Shown piece by piece: positions 1-6,100 of a DNA stretch of 10,529 nt; within the stretch, counting starts at the first letter, position 1; every line of letters starts with the position of its first letter. The notes beneath the pieces are model-generated. The model had not been told where the DNA came from. It saw only the letters and a list, made by a program, of their open reading frames with translations, and made no database searches. The DNA is taken from contig CALFYC010000056.1 in the NCBI GenBank assembly GCA_937952895.1, forward strand, positions 1-10,529, given 5' to 3'. The position numbers were made by a program, and so were the translations under genes. Origin of the DNA: an uncultured Neisseriaceae bacterium (GTDB taxonomy: Bacteria > Pseudomonadota > Gammaproteobacteria > Burkholderiales > UBA11063).

Positions 1-1
1 A

Positions 2-520
2 ACAGAAACAGGTGTACACCGTTTAGTACGTAATTCCCCATTTGATGCGAATAATAAAAGGCATACTTCCTTTTCCAGTGTATTTGTCTATCCGGAAGTA
101 GATGATAATATTGAAATTGAAATTAATCCAGCAGATCTTAGAATAGATACGTATCGTGCCTCAGGTGCTGGTGGACAGCATATTAATAAAACAGATTCAG
201 CAGTTAGAATTACTCATATTCCGACTAATACTGTAGTTCAGTGCCAAAATGATCGCTCACAGCATCGCAATCGTGATGAAGCATTTAAAATGCTAAAAGC
301 TAAATTATATGAACTGGAACTTCGTAAAAAGCAAAGTGAAAGACAAAAGTTAGAAGATAATAAAACAGATATTGGTTGGGGACACCAAATTCGTTCTTAT
401 GTTTTTGATCAATCCAGAATTAAAGATCTTAGAACTAACGTTGAAATTGGAAATATTCGATCAGTAATGGATGGCAATTTAGATGAATTTATTGCTGCAA
501 GTCTTAAGCAAGGTGTATAA
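2..520 (+). CDS. prfB: Peptide chain release factor 2 (RF2), C-terminal part
   Basis: The last 172 codons of a class I release factor; the 5' part lies outside the window. RF2 acts in the ribosomal A site, reads UAA and UGA, and triggers hydrolysis of peptidyl-tRNA. Two motifs are visible. Ser-Pro-Phe (codons at 35-43), inside VRNSPFD, is the RF2 stop-codon-recognition tripeptide; RF1 has Pro-x-Thr here, so this is prfB and not prfA. Gly-Gly-Gln (170-178), inside SGAGGQH, is the catalytic loop whose glutamine is methylated in most bacteria. The rest (INPADLRID, QCQNDRSQH, DIGWGxQIRSYV, IKDLRT) follows proteobacterial RF2 closely to a normal C-terminus. The programmed +1 frameshift typical of prfB would lie upstream and cannot be checked. 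An internal ATG at 290 is not the start, because the frame is open and conserved from base 2. Confidence 0.97.
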   Translation, partial: TETGVHRLVRNSPFDANNKRHTSFSSVFVYPEVDDNIEIEINPADLRIDTYRASGAGGQHINKTDSAVRITHIPTNTVVQCQNDRSQHRNRDEAFKMLKAKLYELELRKKQSERQKLEDNKTDIGWGHQIRSYVFDQSRIKDLRTNVEIGNIRSVMDGNLDEFIAASLKQGV

Positions 521-555
521 ACTTTGTGTCATTTATTTCAAAAAACAATATACGC

Positions 556-591
556 TTAAGATAGAGTAAATAATTATCTATTCTATCTTAA
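556..591 (+). terminator. Hairpin after prfB, possible terminator
   Basis: The arms TTAAGATAGAGTA (556-568) and TATTCTATCTTAA (579-591) pair over 13 bp with one G-U wobble around a 10-nt loop. The hairpin begins 35 nt after the prfB stop codon. There is no T-run directly after it, so it is not a textbook intrinsic terminator; it may instead stabilise the 3' end of the prfB message. Confidence 0.4.
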
Positions 592-626
592 CCTCAGTAA
601 TTCTCTATATTATTTAAATCATCGAC

Positions 627-653
627 TTTCTCTAAATGAGAAATATCATTTTT
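627..653 (+). terminator. Weak hairpin with T-rich tail
   Basis: TTTCTC (627-632) and GAGAAA (638-643) form a 6-bp stem with a 5-nt loop, followed by TATCATTTTT. It has terminator form but is short and AT-rich. It could back up the hairpin at 556-591 for prfB. Confidence 0.3.
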
Positions 654-848
654 CTATGCTATCATTATACTCACAGCATGTGCGACTGCTACATGAAAAT
701 CTAGACTCAAAGAACCAAAGTTCTAAATACTACTATAGGCTTTAGCGAAATCGGTTAAGTGCCTTTATTACAATAAGTGCAAGAAGCTATAGATGGATAA
801 CCCAAATTTAATATTAATACAGAATTAAAACTAGTAGTAACCACACCT

Positions 849-865
849 TTATTGCCTGGCAATAA
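849..865. repeat. 17-bp palindrome with 8-bp arms
   Basis: TTATTGCC and GGCAATAA are perfect inverted arms around a single central T. The centre is G+C-rich compared with the surrounding AT-rich DNA. The near-zero loop favours a DNA-level dyad (protein site or recombination remnant) over an RNA hairpin. No gene start is nearby to suggest an operator role. Confidence 0.5.
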
Positions 866-1016
866 TCATCATACTTAAATATCTGAGATATCAGCAGTAT
901 AATAGTTACCGTTTGTATTATAAATTAGTTTTATTATAATCATTATAGGATACTTAACCAAGTATTGTAATTTTTTAAATCCCACTTTAAAGCCTTAAAT
1001 ACCAACATAAGCAGAA

Positions 1017-4000
1017 TTAATGACCAAAAATATTGCCAATTGCTTCAGCTGCAGATTTACTTACATTATTAATAATCTGATTAGTCCCACCACCATTACT
1101 ACTACCGCCACTTGGAACAGATTGTTTAAGTTGATTATTAATAACATTTTGCACATTTTGTTTTACAGCACTTTTTATCATTTCAGCATTAGCTTCAATA
1201 ACATATTGGATTAATTGTTTCTGAACTGAAATCCAATCTACGCTAGTTTCATGATCGGCAAATGTCCCTTTAATACTAATTGGAATTGTTAATTTTTTAA
1301 ATAATGGATTAACATTAGGTGCCAATAATTTACCATTTACTTTATAATTTAATGTCTTTTGCAGTAAATTAAGACTACCATCACCGTTAACTGCCAATAG
1401 TGGCCCATCTAATTTAAAGCTTGATGGATTTACAATACCACTTTTAATAATTGCATTTGACGATAAACTACCAAAATCAGTTTGTTTACTTAAATCTTTA
1501 GGCCCTGGTGATTGAATTTTAGCAAAGTCAGCTTTGGTTTGTTGAATCATCTGTGCAACATTTGATGCAGCAGTCATTTGACTTAATAAATTGGAATTTA
1601 AATTCCATGCATTAATCGTTTTATTCATCCGATCAATTTCATTACCTAAACTAAACCCTAAAACCTTAATATTGCCAATTTTTAAATCTTGACTACCATT
1701 TAAAGTTGCCAACTGACTTTCCTTAATACTTAAATTTCCTTTTAATTGTACATTATTTAATAGTACTTTTAAATTATTGAAATCACTAAAATCAGCTAAA
1801 TCAATTGAAGATATCACTACATATTGGCTAAGCGCCAATGGTATAAATGAAACCACATTAACATTAGCTGTAATAACTGATTTAGATAATCTAAAATATA
1901 ATTGATTTAAAGCTAAATTGGTTTTACTACCTGCAAATTGGGTTCTTAATTCAACATCATTAAAAACTCCAGGGTTGGGAATTTTAGGAACTGTGATACT
2001 TGATGCTTGCATAACTTTAGTTAAAGAAAATCCAGGGACTGTTATATCACCACTAACTTTAGGATTTGTAAAATTTTGTACATTAAATATATTACCCGAT
2101 GCTGAAACTAAATTTCCTACCGTAATATTATACCCCTTTAAGCTTAGACTATCTTTAGTTCCTGATATATGAGAACTAAAAGCTAAACTATTTAAAATTG
2201 GTTTATCTTGACGAACTTTATTGGCAATATTTAATTGATTCAATACTTGATTTAATGGAAACTCAGGTAACTTAAGATCACCAGAAAAGCTTGGATCAGA
2301 AAAATTTTGCACTTGCATATTCACGTAGGCTTGCAACATCTTACCAACCTGAAGATTAAATCCGCTTAAATTAATACTATTTTTAGTTCCGGAAAATTGT
2401 CCGGCTAAGGCAAAATTATTGAGTAATGGCTTATCTTGTCTTATAGATTCAGCAATTTTAAGTCCATCTAATACTTTATTCAAAGAAAAATTTGGTACTT
2501 TAATAGCACCAGAGAAATTAGGATTGGCAAAATTCTGAACTTTAATATCCATTTGCCCTTGCACATAATTACTAAATTTAAAATTAGCCCCAGTTAAACT
2601 AAAACTATCCGTATTACCACTAAATCTAGTATCAAAACTCAAACCATTTAATAATACTTTACCAGACCTTGCTGATTTAGCAATATTTGCACCATCTAAT
2701 ACTTTATTTAAAGAAAACTCAGGTAATTTAATATCTCCTGAAAAATTAGGATTTGTGAAATTCTGAACTGCCAGATTGGATACACCTTGTATAAAACCAC
2801 CAAATTTAAAATTAAGATTGTTTAAATTAATACTATCTTTATTACCATTAAAATTACTACTAACCGTCACATTATTTAATAATGGTTTATCACTTCTTGC
2901 AGCTTTAGCAATATTCAATCCATCAAGCACTTTATTTAAAGCAAATTTACTAAGATTCAAATTTCCTTTATAGTGAGGATTAGCAAAACTCTCTAGATTT
3001 AAATTAACTATTCCTCCTACTAATTCACCTGATTTAAAATTGAATTGATCAAGAATTATAGATTGCCTGGTTCCAGAAAAATTTCCATTAAATGCTAAAT
3101 GATTTAATACTGGCATATCTTTACGTCTTGACTCCGCAATATGTAAACCATCTAAAATTTTATTAAGAGAAAAATCTGGCACAGTTATATTACCATTAAA
3201 TTTTGGATTATCGAAATTATTAACTGTCGCATTTGCAGTTAAAGTTAAATTAGTATCTGAATTAAAACTTAAATTTTTAATTGTGATATTATTTAAATCT
3301 CCATTAATTTCACTTGAAAAAATCAAATTATTTAATAACGAAGAATTAGCCAATTGTGGTATTGGAATACCAACTGTTTGAGATAAACCATTAACGGCAA
3401 GTCTAGTTATCTTAATTGTTCCACCATAAACCGGATTATCAAAACTTTCTACTTTAAAGTTAATTTCACCAATTGCCAAATTATTAAAGTTGAAACTAAT
3501 ATTATTTAGATCAACTAGACTAGTTTTTCCTGTTTTTATATGTAGACCACCTAATAGACTGCTAACCATAGTAAAACTTACATCTTTAATACTTTGATGA
3601 ATTTTTGATTCTACATCATCATAAGTAAATGTAATATGACTTAAATTCAATTTTTCTAACTCAAAATTCATCTCTGGTTTTTCTGAACTTTTTTTAGTAA
3701 CATTTGATTCTTTATTGTCCGAGTTAAACGTCCAATTGTTTTTGTCACCTTGTTTAATTAGACCTAAATTCAACCCATTAACCTCTAAACTATTTACATC
3801 AATTTTATGTGCTAATAATGGCATTAAAGCAACCGAAATACTTGCTGATTGTAAAGTTAAAAATGGGCTATTTGTAAATCCTTCCGGATTAGATAAAGTA
3901 ACACCAACTACTTTAACCCCAAAATGTGGATAAATAGTCCAACTAATATCACCACTTATTGTAAGATTTCTGCCTGTTGCATGATTAACAGCTGAAGAAA

Positions 4001-4124
4001 TAATAGGTTTGAATCGATTAGGATTTACACAAGTCACTAAAACTACAATTCCAATAATACCTAGTAAAATTAAGCTTAATATACTAATTATTGTTATTTT
4101 AACAATTCTTTTATATTTATTCAT
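1017..4124 (-). CDS. AsmA-family envelope protein with seven tandem 76-residue modules
   Basis: A 1035-residue protein of the AsmA family, whose members are anchored in the inner membrane and reach into the periplasm; the family is linked to outer-membrane assembly and phospholipid transport. One membrane helix spans about residues 8-32. The family's N-terminal signature follows (HATGRNLTISGDISWTIYP, residues 48-66). Residues 227-759 hold seven modules spaced 76 residues apart. The conserved AsmA C-terminal region (about 885-964, with LDGPLLAVNGDGSLNL and a final IKGTFADHE) comes next, then a Gly/Ser-rich linker (1003-1014) and a short tail. The start is chosen because Met1 directly precedes a basic segment and the membrane helix. 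Length is greater than E. coli AsmA (about 617 residues) because of the repeats. The gene lies 268 bases beyond nagE, past a terminator, so it is probably transcribed separately. The family call is firm; the exact substrate is unknown. Confidence 0.9.
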   Translation of the reverse strand: MNKYKRIVKITIISILSLILLGIIGIVVLVTCVNPNRFKPIISSAVNHATGRNLTISGDISWTIYPHFGVKVVGVTLSNPEGFTNSPFLTLQSASISVALMPLLAHKIDVNSLEVNGLNLGLIKQGDKNNWTFNSDNKESNVTKKSSEKPEMNFELEKLNLSHITFTYDDVESKIHQSIKDVSFTMVSSLLGGLHIKTGKTSLVDLNNISFNFNNLAIGEINFKVESFDNPVYGGTIKITRLAVNGLSQTVGIPIPQLANSSLLNNLIFSSEINGDLNNITIKNLSFNSDTNLTLTANATVNNFDNPKFNGNITVPDFSLNKILDGLHIAESRRKDMPVLNHLAFNGNFSGTRQSIILDQFNFKSGELVGGIVNLNLESFANPHYKGNLNLSKFALNKVLDGLNIAKAARSDKPLLNNVTVSSNFNGNKDSINLNNLNFKFGGFIQGVSNLAVQNFTNPNFSGDIKLPEFSLNKVLDGANIAKSARSGKVLLNGLSFDTRFSGNTDSFSLTGANFKFSNYVQGQMDIKVQNFANPNFSGAIKVPNFSLNKVLDGLKIAESIRQDKPLLNNFALAGQFSGTKNSINLSGFNLQVGKMLQAYVNMQVQNFSDPSFSGDLKLPEFPLNQVLNQLNIANKVRQDKPILNSLAFSSHISGTKDSLSLKGYNITVGNLVSASGNIFNVQNFTNPKVSGDITVPGFSLTKVMQASSITVPKIPNPGVFNDVELRTQFAGSKTNLALNQLYFRLSKSVITANVNVVSFIPLALSQYVVISSIDLADFSDFNNLKVLLNNVQLKGNLSIKESQLATLNGSQDLKIGNIKVLGFSLGNEIDRMNKTINAWNLNSNLLSQMTAASNVAQMIQQTKADFAKIQSPGPKDLSKQTDFGSLSSNAIIKSGIVNPSSFKLDGPLLAVNGDGSLNLLQKTLNYKVNGKLLAPNVNPLFKKLTIPISIKGTFADHETSVDWISVQKQLIQYVIEANAEMIKSAVKQNVQNVINNQLKQSVPSGGSSNGGGTNQIINNVSKSAAEAIGNIFGH
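1848..3446 (-). repeat. Seven tandem 228-bp coding modules in the AsmA-family gene
   Basis: The proline of a Phe-x-(Asn/Asp)-Pro landmark falls at residues 231, 307, 383, 459, 535, 611 and 688, so the spacing is 76 five times and then 77. Each module also carries Ser-Gly or its equivalent, Pro-x-Phe-x-Leu-Asn-x-(Val/Ile)-(Leu/Met), Ile-Ala-x-x-x-Arg, Pro-(Leu/Val/Ile)-Leu-Asn and a later Phe-Ser-Gly. Modules 2-5 are the most alike (for example FSLNKVLDG occurs twice exactly and FALNKVLDG once). The first and last are diverged. Similarity is clear in protein but has drifted in DNA, so this is an old, selected repeat and not a recent tandem duplication. Confidence 0.9.
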
Positions 4125-4145
4125 AATAAATCATCTTTACATCAC

Positions 4146-4175
4146 AGTATAATTAATTAAATCATTAGTCTTTAA
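4146..4175 (-). promoter_or_regulatory. Tentative promoter of the AsmA-family gene
   Basis: On the - strand a -10-like TATACT (4146-4151) lies 18 bases from a weak -35-like TTAAAG (4170-4175), ending 21 bases before the start codon. The -10 matches 5 of 6 consensus bases but the -35 is poor. In DNA this AT-rich, such matches are frequent by chance. Confidence 0.3.
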
Positions 4176-4284
4176 ATATTTAAATTTATTACATAATATT
4201 AACACGAATAAATGAAAAATACTATGCTTCTTAAATTCAATCGAACTATAACTTCTTAATGGGTAAATAGACCACTTTATAAAT

Positions 4285-4315
4285 AAAAAATACTTTACGT
4301 ATAGTAAAGCATTTT
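4285..4315 (-). terminator. Intrinsic terminator of the nagF-nagE operon
   Basis: On the - strand AAAATGCTTTAC and GTAAAGTATTTT pair over 12 bp (one G-U wobble) around a 5-nt loop, and the transcript ends in a U-rich tail (TATTTTTTATTT). It lies about 78 bases after the nagE stop codon and before the AsmA-family gene, so it separates the two transcription units. The complementary strand also has an A/T-rich flank, but no gene on + would use it. Confidence 0.7.
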
Positions 4316-4392
4316 GTAGATAATCAATTGATCAATATTCTAAATCAGCCACTCATATAAAAAATTTTAAACAAAATAAATAAATCATCTTA

Positions 4393-6090
4393 TTAAGATA
4401 ATAATTTATTAATTATATTAAAAACTAATTTTGCATTATCACCCAAATAAACATATTTAATATTAGTTCCTGCATCAATAATTTTCACAATATCAGGTTT
4501 ACTTAATAATTGGGTATTAATTATCAATTCATTCTTTAATACAAATCTAATTCTACTTATCGCAGTTAAATTAAAGGAATCAATATTATCTTTTCCACCA
4601 AAGTATTCTATAATTTTAGCAGATATCTGTACAAATTTTTCATTATCTAGTTCACTTGAAACCATAGACTCATTAACTTTATCTAATGATTTAACTTCTT
4701 GATTTATATTTGGCATTATCTTTAGTGCATCACGTATTTCAGAAGATATCAAATCTGCCAGTGGGCCTAAAATAACTTGAACACTTTCTTTAGTTGGAGC
4801 AAGGATCCCTTTAGCGCCCAAACCTTTTAAAGCCATCTTGTCAATTTTAGCAGAATCTTCAACAACCAATCTTAGCCTAGTAGTACATGCATCAACTGAA
4901 AGTAAATTATTAGTACCACCTAAAGCATCAATAAACTGTAACGCCCTTGAATCTGGTCTCACCACATCAACTTGCATACCATCTGTTTCACGACCTGGAG
5001 TAAGTAAATTATATTTACGAATAAAAAAGTCAAATAGAAAATAATATAAAGCAAAAAACACTAAACCAATTGGTATTAGATAAATTGGATGTGTTCCTTT
5101 TTTGAAAAACAGCACATAATCAATGAGGCCTGCAGAGAAAGTAAATCCCAAATGAACACTAAAAAAATTCATAGTAACTAAAGCAAGACCAGATAATACA
5201 GAATGAACTACAAATAAAACTGGAGCTAAGAATATAAAAGAGTATTCAATCGGTTCTGTAACACCAGTTAAGAATGAAGTTATGGCCATAGATAATAATA
5301 ATCCGCCAACTGCTTTTTTATTTTGGGGTAATGCATTTTTAAACATAGCCAAACATGCCGCTGGCAATCCAAACATCATGATCGGAAACCAACCAGCCAT
5401 AAAAGTTCCTGCAGTTTGATCGTCAGCCATAAATCTAGCAATGTCGCCATGCACCACTACTCCATTCGCTTCCGTATAACTTCCAAAAACAAACCAGACT
5501 AGATTATTTAATACATGATGTAATCCAGCAATTAAAAAAATTCGGTTTAAAAAACCATAGATAAATAACCCTATACCACCAGATTTTAGTAACCAATTAC
5601 CAAAAACATTTATCCCATTTTGAATTGGTGGCCAAGTATAACCTAAAACAATGCCTAATACTACAGCCGTTAAACCAGTTATGATTGGGACAAAACGTTT
5701 ACCACCAAAGAAGGCTAAAAATTCAGGTAGCCTAATATCTTTAAACCTATTATAAAGACTAGCCGCAACTAATCCTATAATAATGCCACCTAAGACTCCG
5801 GTATTAATGGTTTTATCAATTTCGGTTAAAATTGATGTCATTATAAAATAACCCACAGCACTTGCTAATGCCGCAGTTCCATTATTATCTTTAGCAACTC
5901 CAACCGCAACACCTAAAGCAAATAAAATAGGCAATTGACTAAAAATCACATTTCCAGCATCTGCGATATATTTAACATTTAATAGATCTGGTTGACCAAA
6001 ACGAAGTAGTAAACCAGCAATAGGAAGTAACGCAATTGGGAGCATTAAGGCTCTACCTAATTGTTGAATAGAATCAAATTTAAATTTCAT
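4393..6090 (-). CDS. nagE: N-acetylglucosamine-type PTS transporter, IIC-IIB with an extra degenerate IIB
   Basis: A 565-residue membrane permease of the glucose/GlcNAc PTS family, which imports its sugar while phosphorylating it at C6. IIC spans about residues 1-360, with many membrane segments. It carries the GLHHVLNNLVWF motif (189-200) and GVTEPIEYSFIFLAP (276-290); the first is typical of GlcNAc permeases, while PtsG has a different residue pattern after the His pair. IIB lies at about 382-457, with the phosphocysteine Cys402 in DACTTRLR. A second IIB-like domain (about 484-565) has ISRIRF where the active loop should be, with Ala510 in place of Cys. There is no C-terminal IIA, unlike E. 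coli NagE; IIA is supplied by the upstream gene. The start follows the nagF stop by 10 bases, so the two are co-transcribed. GlcNAc specificity is inferred from motifs and from the NagF partner; glucose cannot be excluded. Confidence 0.9.
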   Translation of the reverse strand: MKFKFDSIQQLGRALMLPIALLPIAGLLLRFGQPDLLNVKYIADAGNVIFSQLPILFALGVAVGVAKDNNGTAALASAVGYFIMTSILTEIDKTINTGVLGGIIIGLVAASLYNRFKDIRLPEFLAFFGGKRFVPIITGLTAVVLGIVLGYTWPPIQNGINVFGNWLLKSGGIGLFIYGFLNRIFLIAGLHHVLNNLVWFVFGSYTEANGVVVHGDIARFMADDQTAGTFMAGWFPIMMFGLPAACLAMFKNALPQNKKAVGGLLLSMAITSFLTGVTEPIEYSFIFLAPVLFVVHSVLSGLALVTMNFFSVHLGFTFSAGLIDYVLFFKKGTHPIYLIPIGLVFFALYYFLFDFFIRKYNLLTPGRETDGMQVDVVRPDSRALQFIDALGGTNNLLSVDACTTRLRLVVEDSAKIDKMALKGLGAKGILAPTKESVQVILGPLADLISSEIRDALKIMPNINQEVKSLDKVNESMVSSELDNEKFVQISAKIIEYFGGKDNIDSFNLTAISRIRFVLKNELIINTQLLSKPDIVKIIDAGTNIKYVYLGDNAKLVFNIINKLLS

Positions 6091-6100
6091 AATATTTATC

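Larger units (their letters stand above)
521..1016. other. Intergenic stretch without a supportable gene
   Basis: About 500 bases lie between the convergent ends of prfB and the AsmA-family gene. No open frame of plausible length or codon use is present on either strand, and I see no tRNA- or rRNA-like segment. It holds several small dyads: a 13-bp stem at 556-591, a 6-bp stem at 627-643, an 8-bp-arm palindrome at 849-865, short dyads at 711-724 and 879-891, and a 6-bp stem at 950-965 followed by a T-run. On the - strand, 761-594 reads as protein-like sequence interrupted by two stops, possibly the remains of a gene. The length and disorder are more like a decayed locus than a designed regulatory region. 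Confidence 0.6.

Noticed and set aside
290..520. Separate small protein starting at the ATG at 290
   Set aside because: The same frame is open and strongly RF2-like back to base 2, so this ATG is an internal methionine of prfB.
950..976. Terminator on the + strand (ATACTT / AAGTAT stem, then a T-run)
   Set aside because: The stem is only 6 bp with two G-C pairs, the T-run begins 5 bases after it, and prfB ends over 400 bases upstream. It is too weak to call as a separate feature.
521..1016. Noncoding RNA or riboswitch in the long gap
   Set aside because: The small hairpins do not assemble into any conserved fold I recognise, and the gap lies between two gene 3' ends, not in front of a gene.
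1918..2172. 84-codon + strand open frame, with similar ones at 2776-2973 and 3715-3933
   Set aside because: They are antisense to the repetitive AsmA-family gene. Their presence reflects the repeated codons on the other strand, and no ribosome binding site or family similarity is visible.
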